From NCBI GenBank assembly GCA_029747585.1, contig JAPEVF010001307.1, positions 1 through 11,249 of the forward strand: DNA of 11,249 nucleotides, written 5' to 3'. Shown here piece by piece: positions 1-8,588 of the stretch (its first letter is position 1; each line of letters begins with the position of its first letter). A program made the translations under genes and the position numbers. The DNA is from Pleurotus djamor (lineage: Eukaryota; Basidiomycota; Agaricomycetes; Agaricales; Pleurotaceae). The notes under the pieces were generated by a model. The model was not told where the DNA came from. It worked only from the letters and a program-made list of their open reading frames with translations, and did no database searches.

Positions 1-407
1 AACGCATCCTGGCCGTCATACCAACCTTATTGGAGATAAAGCCGTTGTGAGGGATGGGAAATATAGGTGACGTACTAGAGCTTGGGTGGTGAGATGTGGA
101 CGGCCTCGGGGGAAATGAGCCATCATGGAGCGAGGTCCCAAAGGCACTGACTCTGGGTCGAACGTAATCATGATCATCTTAAATGAATGGTGGTTGACAT
201 TGGTGTCGGTAGCAAATAAAGAAAAGAATGCAAGCCTACGTTGTCTCCTCCCCAATGAACGTCATTGCAACCGAGTATCCTCGGCTGGATTTCGTGGGAG
301 GAATGCGCCCCAACTATTGGTTTTCGCACTTGGTGCTCCTTCGCGGCCGTGGCAATGGCGAAAGTCTTCAAGGCATCAAGGTTGATGTGGGGGAAGAAGG
401 CGGACAT
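1..407 (-). CDS. candidate hypothetical protein, 5' part only (runs off left edge)
   Basis: I do not recognise this protein; it is a tentative gene model. An ATG at 407 lies directly after an in-frame TGA and follows a TATA-like hexamer (443-448) and a CCAAT pentamer (465-469, both minus strand). A reading frame runs through four exons: 407-330, 284-240, 177-76 and 25-1. The three introns (45, 62 and 50 bp) begin GTGCG, GTAGG and GTACGT and end CAG, AAG and AAG. All junctions are phase 0, and removing the third intron avoids a TGA that would otherwise end the frame at 16. The first intron is short and divisible by three, so it could also be retained. The N-terminus begins MSAFFPHINLDALKTF, followed by a small Ala/Thr-rich stretch. 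A later exon reads MIMITFDPESVPLGPRS. No domain or catalytic motif is visible. Without transcripts this could be a chance frame. Confidence 0.3.
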
Positions 408-442
408 GTTTCCTCAAGGTACTGATGTCCGACGGCTGTCAC

Positions 443-469
443 TTTATACTCCATGAAGCAAGAGATTGG
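443..469 (-). promoter_or_regulatory. TATA-like and CCAAT-like elements before the left-edge gene
   Basis: On the minus strand a CCAAT pentamer (465-469) and a TATAAA hexamer (443-448) stand about 58 and 36 bases upstream of the ATG at 407, an order and spacing that fit a fungal core promoter. Both are short motifs that also occur by chance, so they only mildly support the neighbouring gene model. Confidence 0.3.
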
Positions 470-1108
470 GTCACAGAAGAGCGCGATGCTTTCCAGCGGT
501 TCAACGGGCTTAAGCCATGTTCATGAAGCGTGTTCGTTCGTTTGTGATCATATCAAAGAAAGGTGAGGTAGACGGCTGGAGATTCTCCGTAACACGGTCT
601 CCCTGCTTTTGAGGGGCCAAGTCCCTTGATTTCCATCAAAAACTCGCACCTGCGACTCTAAACAATCCCCCTTTGTATCGAACATTTCATGGCCTTCCAT
701 CAATCTACTACAAGAACTTCAGGCCATCCTAAGAAGAGGGTCAAAGCAAAGGATGGCCCTTGTCGGTTCGGTGAATAGATTGGGGCGTACCGTGGATAAT
801 TCAACCTGTTGTAGTAGATGATAAAGCGCGCTGACCCTGGATCCAGAGGACTCAGGAAAGCACAAGCTTCCACACAAGCCTTCAATGTTATGGTTATTGC
901 GTGTACCGGATACATTACTCGCTCCCCTTGGGTTCCAGAGATAGAGCAAGACAAATATCTCTGGCAGCCTGCGAGTTCCAGGGAAATTACGACTGTTGGG
1001 AGAGCGTCCCAGAGCTAGCAGTTGCCTAACTTGGAAGTATCAAGCGCCATCCGTTCCCAAATCAGGGACCAATCTCAGTTTCATACCTCCCGCAGTCCAC
1101 ACTTCGTC
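470..1108. other. intergenic stretch between the left-edge candidate and Vps60
   Basis: About 640 bases hold no reading frame that resembles a known protein on either strand. Open frames of 60-85 codons occur, but they overlap each other on opposite strands and show no family similarity or coherent splice pattern. The one structured element is the nested inverted repeat at 703-819. The last 100 bases should contain the Vps60 promoter; a CCAAT pentamer sits at 1069-1073, too close to the ATG to be a clear promoter box. I see no clear TATA box there. Confidence 0.5.
703..819. repeat. nested inverted repeat (two palindromes, one inside the other)
   Basis: The outer arms are an 11-base perfect inverted pair, ATCTACTACAA at 703-713 and its complement TTGTAGTAGAT at 809-819. 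Inside them lies a second perfect 9-base pair, GGCCATCCT at 722-730 and AGGATGGCC at 750-758, with a 19-base loop. The whole unit spans 117 bases and has no evident reading frame of its own. It could be a relic of a small non-autonomous element, a transcript hairpin, or chance. No flanking target-site duplication is obvious. Confidence 0.45.
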
Positions 1109-2059
1109 ATGAACCGCATCTTTGGTTCCTCTGCCAGTAAAAAACCCAAACCGTCATTACAAGATGCCATTGCTTCGGTGATTGATCCTTTCTTGTTGTG
1201 CGAGGTGGCGTCATATTAATTAGTGTCTTTGATTACCAGACCGACGCCAGGATGGCAGCTGTGGAAGTCAAAGTCAGAAAGCTTGACGGCGAACTTGCGC
1301 GGTATAAAGAACAAATGAGTAAGATGCGTAACGGACCAGGCAAGGTAGCTGGATGCTCCGTCTCTTCATCCTCCCGATCACTATCTAATATACTTTCCAC
1401 GCGACGTTCACAGGATGCCATCCAGCAGAGGGCGCTGCGCACACTCAAACAGAAACGCATGTACGAGTCGCAGATTGCACAACTGACGCAACAGACCTTT
1501 AACATGGAGTCCACTGCCCTTGTCACTGAGAACCTGCGCAACACGATGGCCACCGTGGATGCCATGACCCAAGCGAACAAAGAGATCCGCAAGCAGTATG
1601 GCAAGATTGACATAGACAAAATTGAGGTATGGATCGTGCTTTCGGCCTCGAAGACCGTATACCGATCAGATGCCGTTAGACTATGCATTATGACATGGAG
1701 GACCTCTTAGAACAAGCAAACGAGATACAAGAGTCACTTGGCCGCTCATATGCCGTCCCAGATGAAATTGATGAGGCGGACCTCGAGGCTGGTATGCAGA
1801 TAAACTTGTCTGTCCAACCTCATTCTCACCGAGTGTCATTGCAGAGCTGGAGGCGTTACAATTTGAGGAGGAGGAGGAAGGCACATCATATCTCGCCGAC
1901 CTCAACCAAGTTCCCGACTTCGTCGACGAGCCTCCTGTGGAAACGACCGAGGTACATCCAAGACCTAATGCCCTCGTGTAAATCACGTTTGCTGACCCCC
2001 CGATTTCAAAAATTTTGCAGACCCCTGCAAGACACGAAGCCATCAAGACCACTGGGTAA
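1109..2059 (+). CDS. vps60: Vps60 / CHMP5, ESCRT-III Snf7-family protein
   Basis: Accessory ESCRT-III subunit acting on the endosome (vacuolar sorting). In the family it binds Vta1/LIP5 and thereby tunes the Vps4 ATPase. Six exons: 1109-1177, 1240-1344, 1414-1626, 1680-1791, 1845-1951 and 2021-2059. The five introns are 53-69 bp, all GT-AG. The spliced protein has 214 residues, close to the 219 of human CHMP5. It starts MNRIFGSSASKKPKPSLQDA, the typical basic N-terminus. A conserved basic helix pair (residues 24-110) includes KMRNGPGK and LKQKRMYESQIAQL. The KIDIDKIE segment ends at 129. The acidic C-terminal half has EDLLEQANEIQESLGRSY (136-153) followed by the PDEIDEADLEAELEAL helix, the region used for Vta1 binding in CHMP5. 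The start is the first ATG giving the family N-terminus. One oddity: residue 130, just after intron 3, is Thr where relatives have Asp. The gene converges on the ALDH gene, with about 250 bases between stop codons. Confidence 0.93.
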
Positions 2060-2313
2060 ATTTTCTGGTATAGGGTAAATTCGCAATATAAATCTAAATA
2101 TCGAGTCATCCTGCTACATTATCACCGCTTCATAATGGTTGACGTGTCTAGACTACTTCTCCTTGCTTATTTTTGCAATGACGATCATGCCTTTGGTAAG
2201 GGTCTCCAATAATATTCATTCCCTTGCCGACAAGTTATGTCACCACACCGAAATGACCTGAGATATTGCCACCCTCCAACCGACCATAGCCAGGGACACT
2301 CTGTTACATCCAT

Positions 2314-4527
2314 TTACCCATATCGCTTCCTTTCGGCGCCTTCCGAAAACCAATCGTCGCTCTGCCTTGACTCTTCAACCGTCGCGGTATTTATAATGAT
2401 CGATTTACTCTGTGAATCTAAAGGGAAAATGAGCGTCGGGAGCGAGCACGAGAGGAGAATAACTAACACGAATGCAGTGCCTCCAAGCCGTTCTCTCTCC
2501 CTATGCCACTCTCCTTCATACCACCCCTTAGATGTCATAAGCCCGATATTTTCGTATCTCAAGTTAGTTCCAAATCATGACGAACGCATNAAAAAAGGCA
2601 GTTACGTACCAAGGAGAACTGGGGTCATTGCGGTGGTGCGTATTAACCCAACATAATCCCGACTGGATATCGGCGGCCACTCTGTGCGCCTTAGACAAAT
2701 TTGTGGTCCAGATTCCAGCTCCAAGACCATACTTAGAAGCATTTGCCAGTTGGATGCCTTCTTCTTCAGTCTGTGAACGATTAAATCGGCGTTCCTTGCG
2801 GCTGACAGCAAATGTTATTTACGCACTTCGAACCGTTTCACCACGACGACGGGACCGAATATCTCTTCTTTCCACAGCGTATCCTCCACGTCAATATCTG
2901 TGATAACGGTCGGCGGGAAGAAGCTTCCTTTCGAGAGGTCGTAGCCGTCTAGAGGAGAGGGACCTGACATGCGCTTGCCACCCGTCACAACTGACCCACT
3001 GGACCTGTCTGTGACCATGGACTCGATGCGGACAAGATGCCGTTCGGAAATGACTGTGCCCATGGCTGAACGGGGATTCAGGGCTAATACCGAAGATGAG
3101 CTTGTGGGCTATGCCGTCGAAATAAAGTGAATGCTCACGGTTACCCATGCGTTCCCTGATACTCTCGGCCTTTTGCACGAATTCGGAAAGGAATTGGTCG
3201 TAGACACCAGACTGAACAATAAGCCTCGTTCCCGAGACACATGTCTGACCAGAGGCAACAAATGCTGCAAAGGCGGCGCCATTAACCGCCGACTCAAGGT
3301 CAACATCATCAAAGATCACGATTGGCGCCTGAGAGAAATGTCTTTATACAGACTAGAGCACAATGGGGATCGAAAACAGCTCTTACCTTCCCACCCAATT
3401 CTGCGGTGTATGCAGCCAGATTTGCGCCAACAATCGCTCCAAGTTGTTGTCCAGTACGTGTGCCAGCCTGAAGAGCAAGTGGTTCGCGCGTGTTGTCAAA
3501 CAATGGAAGAATCCCTGACGGACCGTGATGTCAACTTTGCGTATCAAGGGGTTGCTGATAATATCTTTCCCCGTTGTATGACCAGGACCTGGCAGGACCG
3601 TAAGGACTCCTTGTGGTACTAATTTCAAATTTTAGGGTGATTCTTGTGCTGGTGAGCAGCACGCACGTCCAGATTCGGTGGCCATTTCCACAAACTCAAT
3701 GACAGTAATGGGAGCCAACTGAGTACCGGTGAGATCGGTGGTACCGAGGAGACGGAGCCTTATGGGTAGCTAACCTCGGAAGGTTTTACTATGACGCTGT
3801 TCCCCGCAGCCAGCGCCGGAGCAATCTTCTTGACAGCAATGAGTAATGGATGATTAAAGGGCTGGCCATCGCAATCATGAATTAGGTATGATGTACATTT
3901 GCATGCAGAATGGCTCACGGTTATTTGTGCGACAACTCCAAGTGGAATGCGCTGCACATAGTTTAATAGCTTGCCCTGTGTCGGAGGGATGTAACCTGGC
4001 GTGGTACGTAGAAGTGCAGCGAAATAATCACTGTACGCAATGAAATTAGCGGAAGTTTAGTGCGTGTTTGTCCGTGAACATTGGGGGAAAAGATGACCCA
4101 CAGCCATTCAGGTAAGCGACCTAGTTGTGCGTTCATCTCCCGGATGGTTCTGCCTGTTTGCAACGATTCTTTCTGGGCGACATCGGCTATTCGTTCTTCT
4201 AGGTTCCGTGCCATACGACTCAGGACCTTGGAGCGGAATATGGATGACGCCTTGGACCATACGCCGGACTCGAACACCGCTTGGGCATTATCTATCGTGG
4301 TAGCCACGTCGACAGCATTGGCAGCGACGACACTGGTCAAATGGTATCAGAGACAAGTGTAGAAGATGCAAAGGACGTACGAGCAGAGTTCTTGTCCGTC
4401 AGCGGGATTTATGACGGGGATCCTGTGATCAATGTGATGAGCACATGTGAACGAGGAGCCTTGGACAAGGCTACAGCGTACACATCACGTTTAGCATGGC
4501 CTTTATCCAATCCGAGAGGGAGGCCAT
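2314..4527 (-). CDS. aldehyde dehydrogenase (ALDH superfamily, NAD(P)+-dependent)
   Basis: Oxidises an aldehyde to the acid with NAD(P)+; the substrate cannot be read from the sequence. Thirteen exons: 4527-4484 (uncertain), 4422-4381, 4332-4102, 4030-3919, 3861-3775, 3718-3667, 3618-3524, 3467-3387, 3328-3139, 3083-2827, 2770-2610, 2526-2468 and 2417-2314. Every junction is in phase, giving 504 residues, the usual ALDH length. Catalytic parts are present: Asn146 in ITPFNHP, Lys169 in VIVKPSE (cofactor), Glu244 in TAELGGK and nucleophile Cys278 in ASGQTCVSG. The Glu-Cys spacing of 34 is canonical. EEIFGPVVVV and GGMKESGIGRENG (C-terminal oligomerisation side) follow. The protein ends in an EESRQSDDW...KRYG tail that I associate with a fungal/bacterial ALDH subgroup. 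The first exon (MASLSDWIKAML) lacks the usual INGxF/W strand, so the start is doubtful. One N (2590) lies in an intron and does not affect the protein. Divergent from RCC1. Confidence 0.9.
2590..2590. other. ambiguous base (N) next to an A6 run
   Basis: A single undetermined base precedes six A residues. It falls inside the ALDH intron 2609-2527, so the exon phases on either side remain consistent and no coding change results. It probably marks an uncertain homopolymer length. Confidence 0.9.
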
Positions 4528-4569
4528 AGAACGGCCGAATACTTTGTGCTGCCTAGTAAGACATTAGAG

Positions 4570-4636
4570 TTGGGTGCGGCCACAGGGACTTGAACTCACC
4601 ACTTGAGTAGCACGTAGCATTCTAGGAAGTTGGGCT
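4570..4636 (-). other. tRNA-like remnant with a Pol III B-box match
   Basis: On the minus strand, 4595-4587 reads GTTCAAGTC, an exact match to the B-box consensus GWTCRANNC. Flanking it are GTGCAGC and GCCGCAC, which pair at 6 of 7 positions like an acceptor stem and bound about 67 bases. There is no good A-box or D-arm, the T-stem does not pair, and the spacing from B-box to end is two bases too long for a tRNA. The best reading is a decayed tRNA or tRNA-derived SINE relic; chance is possible. It would not be a working tRNA. Confidence 0.25.
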
Positions 4637-4919
4637 GCACTCCAACAAGCGCTTTCTTTTAAACGCCCACAATGTGTAAGCGAGCCTGAGTCGCTTGCAC
4701 ATGAGTCAACGATGCGTCCATGTGTGCTGTAACCTACACGGCGTACGCTCCCAAGCGTTCGAAGGCGACCAAGTCTCATCCACATGCAGAACACAATAAT
4801 GTGCACAAATGGTCAATGATCATCACGGGACTATGACTCTGAGCGTGCATGGACCGTCGTGGACCACGGGACCGCGTCGATCACATGATTTGACGTGCTG
4901 GTGGATTGTTTAATTTTAG

Positions 4920-4988
4920 ATGGTCTTGTTCTCTCTCCCTCTTCCTTCCTTACCACCACCATCCCCTCCTTTGCCACTGATCATCAAC
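4920..4988 (+). promoter_or_regulatory. pyrimidine-rich leader upstream of RCC1
   Basis: The strand is almost purely C/T from about 4926 to 4976, directly before the chosen RCC1 start. CT-rich blocks just upstream of the start codon mark transcription start regions in many filamentous fungi. An in-frame ATG at 4920 would add a 23-residue Pro/Leu/Ser-rich extension encoded by this tract, which looks like leader sequence rather than protein. Confidence 0.4.
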
Positions 4989-6826
4989 ATGCCTGTGGCT
5001 GTAAGGCGATCGAGTCGCGCGGCTTCCGCAAAACCATCATCCAAAGTACCTGCGAAGGCCCCGGCCAAACCAGAGTCCAAGCCTGCTGCTAAACCCAAGA
5101 GCCAGCCCACCAAGAAGAGAGCTGCTTCGCCAACCAGGGCGGCATCGCCCGCCCCAAAAAGGAGTCGCACCACCGAAACCAAGAAGTCGGAGGCTGCCGC
5201 TCCTGCTAAGAAGGCGAATGGGACATCAGCTGCGAAATCTACAGCATCCAAGACAGCAGCTAAACCACCCATCGTGAAAACCGGTGCAAAGAAGCCTGTA
5301 ATCCCATTAACGAAGGCTGAGAAGCCAGAGAAACGTGTCGCTACACCAATCCCTCAACAAAAGCCATATTTCAACCCCCTCCCAGTACCTCCCCCCAAAC
5401 AGCGGCCGGGACTCACCCTGTGGGCGTGGGGCGCAGGCAACTTCGGTCAGTTCGGGATGGGACCCGATGTCCTTGGTGAACTTGATAAGCCACGCAAGAA
5501 TCCTTGGGCAGAGGCGAAGATGCAATCAGGCGAGTTCGGCGAGGAAGGTGCTGGTCTGGAAACAATCGCTGCAGGAGGTCTTCATACACTCTTCGTCGAT
5601 GAGAAGGGAACTGTGAGTCATCTCCTTACTTAGTCACTTTCTAACGCCCTGACTGTACTGCCGTGCTGTAGGTCTGGACATGTGGTGTCAACGATGATGC
5701 TGCCTTGGGTCGAGTCACGAAGGATGTCCCAGACCCGGAAAATCCGGGCCAATTTCTAAATGTTGACGATCTTACCAGTGTTCCCCATCCTCTGACCTCT
5801 TTGGTGGACGAAAAATTCCGCGCCGTCAAGATCATTGCTGGTGATAGCATCTCAGCTGCTGTCAGTGATCAAGGCGACCTCCGTGTTTGGGGGACTTTCC
5901 GCGTTCGTTACATTGTTCTCTCATCTTTTGAGCCGGCACACTAATACTCACTCATCCAGGCCAACGAAGGCTCACTCGGGTTTGCCAACGGCAATCAGCA
6001 CCAGTTCAAACCGGTGTCTATCCTGGAACTCCCTCATAAGCCGGGCGACTCCGAGAAGGTTTCTTCGATTGCATCAGGGAGCAACCATCTCCTTGTTTTG
6101 ACCACGCACGGGAACATCTACACTTGGGGCGCCGGAGAGCAGTCTCAGCTCGGCCGCAAATTGATTGAACGAAGAAAAATTCATGGGACTGTCCCCGAAA
6201 AGATCACTCTTGGGAACCGCAGTCGCAAGGCGGTTCTTGTTGGCTCTGGTGTTTACCACTCATTTGCCGTCGATGATCAAGGGGATGTCTGGGGTTGGGG
6301 ACTCAATACTATGGGTCAAACGGGGACTGGCTATTCTGGTCCCGGGGACGATGAAGTCAAGGTGCCGACCAAAGTCATTGGTCTGAGCAAGGAAGAGCTC
6401 GGAGGCGAGACTGTCGTGGAGGTCACTGGTGGGGAGCACCACACGCTCTTCCTGACCTCTGGGGGCAAAGTTTACGCATGCGGCCGTTCAAATTGCAGTC
6501 AACTTGGCCTTCCTTCCGATCACGAGGCGTTTAAAGATCGCGAGCACGACGATTTCGTCTCGATACCAACTCTTGTCAAACTCTCCGACGAAGACGATGA
6601 GGATCCTGCGAGACATATATCGGCTGGTCTCCACAACAGTATGGCTGTGACGGAGGAGGGGGCCCTATTCGTTTGGGGTCAAGGTACGCAAGGAGAGCTC
6701 GGAGTGGCTGACGTCGAGGTTACGACACCGAAGATGATCGTTCGACGTGAAGGTGGTTCGTGGGCAGCCGTCCAGGTCGCTTGTGGTGGTCAACATACAC
6801 TGGGACTTTTCCGGAGCAAGAAGTGA
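4989..6826 (+). CDS. RCC1: RCC1, Ran guanine nucleotide exchange factor (Pim1/Srm1 type)
   Basis: Chromatin-bound exchange factor that loads GTP on Ran in the nucleus, driving nuclear transport and mitotic assembly. Exons 4989-5612, 5672-5902 and 5960-6826 with introns of 59 and 57 bp give 573 residues, longer than yeast Srm1. Residues 1-125 are a Lys/Ala/Pro/Ser-rich basic tail with a likely nuclear signal around TKKRAASPTR and PAPKRSRTTETKK (41-66) and several Ser/Thr-Pro sites. From about 143 to the end is the seven-bladed propeller. Blade signatures are LTLWAWGAGNFGQFG, GLHTLFVDEKGTVWTCG, NHLLVLTTHGNIYTWGAG, YHSFAVDDQGDVWGWG, EHHTLFLTSGGKVYACG, HNSMAVTEEGALFVWGQG and the closing GGQHTLGLF. 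The position that I align with human Asp182 is Asn327. The start at 4989 is preferred because upstream sequence is a CT-rich leader. Convergent with the oxygenase gene. Confidence 0.93.
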
Positions 6827-7046
6827 ATCCATCCTATAGCCTAATTTCTTAGTTTCTTTTCGTAATCAATGTCTCATTTCTCCCTTCCAATGCCTCATCA
6901 TTCCTAGTCCATCTATCACGTATCATATCCCTGGCAATCTCAACCTCAATACCTGCATCATTACATATATCTCCGTCGTATATTTCTGGGAGGTATATTC
7001 CAATGCCGTAGTACATCCAAGTTGTCGCGTAGTAACATCTGGTACT

Positions 7047-8588
7047 TTACTGATACGTCGCTGCCAATCTTCCAACGATGTATTTTTCGGTATTGATGGG
7101 CTCATACTTAGCCTTTCCGGCCTCACAAGTCGGCAGGCAGGATATTTCAGCGCTGAAATTGGGGTTGCAGAAGAAGGCAACGGACTGGCGAGCGGGGGTG
7201 ATGGTCTCCTTGTCGTTGATCTGCTTGGCTGGAGGAGCGACCACACGATGGAGGGTAGACCGAAGAAGGTCATTACTCCAACGTGAAAGTAAATCTCCGA
7301 CGTTGATGACGATGGTGTCAGGCTTTTGTAACTTAGTGAGTAGATGCGTGAATTCACTGCGAACTGGACATACGATGGGAGGCGCTGCATGGAAGACTTT
7401 GGTATGGGGATTTTGGACCTGAAGACCGCCGACCTATGACACATGTTATAGAATTCGTGAGTGAGTGAGTGAATGTAAATAACGTTGCTTACCGAATCCT
7501 GGAAGAGTAGAGTGACAGTACCGTAATCTAGTGCACCAGGTTAGTTCAGCGGGAGAACATACCATGCGAATTCAACAGACCACTGTGAGCGCCAGCGCGT
7601 GCTTGACCATCCTGCTCAAGGACAGATCGCCTGACCGGTGGGTAAGAAAGAAGCCTGAGGTTGTGGCATTGTTCGTTGACTTTGCTGTCAAAGTATGATT
7701 CGTCGAGTTCGAGTCCGAGGGCAATTGATCTCATCACAAGGACATGCAAGTCATGACAGGTCTACGCCGGAATAAACATTATGAGAGCGGCCGTGGTAAG
7801 AGGTGTCTCACCTGGTAGAAATCCAACATGGTGCGCTTGAACTGCGGTGCGTCAGCTTCTTGAGGCCATTGGTTTTTCCACACAGAGTCCCAATCCCGTC
7901 CAATTTCCATTGTCTCTTTGAAATCGGGAGCCTTGGCTCTGAGTGCTGCGATTTCGTTGGCATCCGCAGACTGGGTAACTCGTTCACGCCCAATCGCGAC
8001 GTAGCCTCTGTTTGAGCGAGGATCCTCCCAAGCTAGTTGAGACTAGGGAAGCAGATCAGTTTTGTCCATTGTTGAGAGGACGAGGCGCACCTTGGTACTT
8101 TGGGGCAACTTGAAAAAGTCGGCACTCTGAAACAGACGAGTCAAGGATTGCTACCAGGAATGGTCGTCCTACAAACCTTCCCAAAAACATTTTGGATGGT
8201 TCCTGTATTGATTGAAATATATATGAGAATATGGGTGTTGTGTACTCGAAGGAAAGAAACGCACCAGATGGAATGCCATGTCCCGCCAAGTAAATGAAAC
8301 CACTCTCTTTGAACGCTGTGACGATCTCTACTGCAGTTGCCTTTTTCTCTGAAGGTGACTTCGCTGCTCGAAATTTAGCAAAGTCTATGACAGGGATGTG
8401 GAACCCTTCGCCACTCTGATGAAAATGATGAGTGCTGTAAAGTAGACAAACGTGTCGAACCAGACACCTACGTTGGCCACCGTCGCGAAACCACATCGTA
8501 TGTGAGACCACTGAGTAGGGAGTCGGCAGAGTGGACGCTTGAAGGCAGTTCCGTGGCTAGATAGTCTGACGCAACCAGCAAGCATCAT
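7047..8588 (-). CDS. 2-oxoglutarate/Fe(II) oxygenase, isopenicillin-N-synthase-like, probably mitochondrial
   Basis: Non-haem iron oxygenase; the substrate is unknown. Nine exons: 8588-8472, 8415-8265, 8202-8177, 8126-8091, 8042-7812, 7761-7581, 7527-7493, 7433-7374 and 7322-7047. All introns are GT-AG (48-62 bp) and all phases agree, giving 370 residues. After the presequence comes the N-terminal dioxygenase domain (FHIPVIDFAKF, SGFIYLAGHGIP, WEDPRSNRGYVAIGRERV), then the jelly-roll core. The iron triad is His246 and Asp248 in GAHSDYG plus His304 in STLHRVV. The 2-oxoglutarate-binding pair is Arg324 and Ser326 in TPARQS. Residues 1-39 contain seven Arg/Lys/His and no Asp or Glu and end RCGFATVAN, a typical mitochondrial presequence. 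This depends on the intron 8471-8416, whose in-frame splicing supports the start. The alternative in-frame ATG near 8501, reading through the intron, gives an implausible N-terminus. Exons of 26, 35 and 36 bases are easy for gene finders to miss. Confidence 0.9.
7457..7472 (+). repeat. GTGA x4 microsatellite in an oxygenase intron
   Basis: Four perfect tandem copies of GTGA (read on the plus strand) sit inside the intron 7492-7434 of the oxygenase gene. Length changes there would alter intron size but not the protein. Confidence 0.85.

Larger units (their letters stand above)
4528..4988. other. divergent intergenic region ALDH / RCC1
   Basis: About 460 bases between the two start codons should hold both promoters. 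It contains a tRNA-like segment (4570-4636, minus), a short perfect hairpin CGTGG-A-CCACG at 4858-4868, and a pyrimidine-rich leader before RCC1. No clear TATA box is evident on either side. An 80-codon open frame on the minus strand (4564-4806) has no recognisable similarity and includes the tRNA-like part, so I do not call it a gene. Confidence 0.45.

Noticed and set aside
700..954. 84-codon minus-strand frame and an overlapping plus-strand frame at 818-1018
   Set aside because: They overlap on opposite strands, show no family similarity and contain the nested palindrome; no coherent splice model was found.
2237..2656. 139-codon plus-strand frame running through the N at 2590
   Set aside because: It lies opposite the ALDH 3' exons and introns, which are strongly supported by GGMKESGIGRENG and in-phase splicing.
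4561..4660. Functional tRNA gene
   Set aside because: Only the B-box and most of an acceptor-like stem are present; there is no A-box, D-arm or paired T-stem and the spacing is wrong.
4564..4806. 80-codon minus-strand frame upstream of the ALDH
   Set aside because: No similarity to an ALDH N-terminus or to anything I recognise, and it includes the tRNA-like segment.
4920..4988. Upstream in-frame ATG of RCC1 giving a 23-residue Pro/Leu extension
   Set aside because: The stretch is an almost pure pyrimidine tract typical of a fungal leader, and the downstream MPVAVRRSSR start gives a sensible basic N-terminus.
4916..5272. 118-codon open frame on the minus strand, Ala/Gly/Leu-rich
   Set aside because: It is the antisense shadow of the Lys/Ala/Pro-rich RCC1 tail; its composition follows from the complementary codons and it has no independent support.
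2314..8588. Secondary-metabolite cluster (ALDH plus isopenicillin-N-synthase-like oxygenase)
   Set aside because: The two enzymes are separated by the housekeeping gene RCC1, no core synthase, transporter or regulator is present, and the oxygenase appears mitochondrial.
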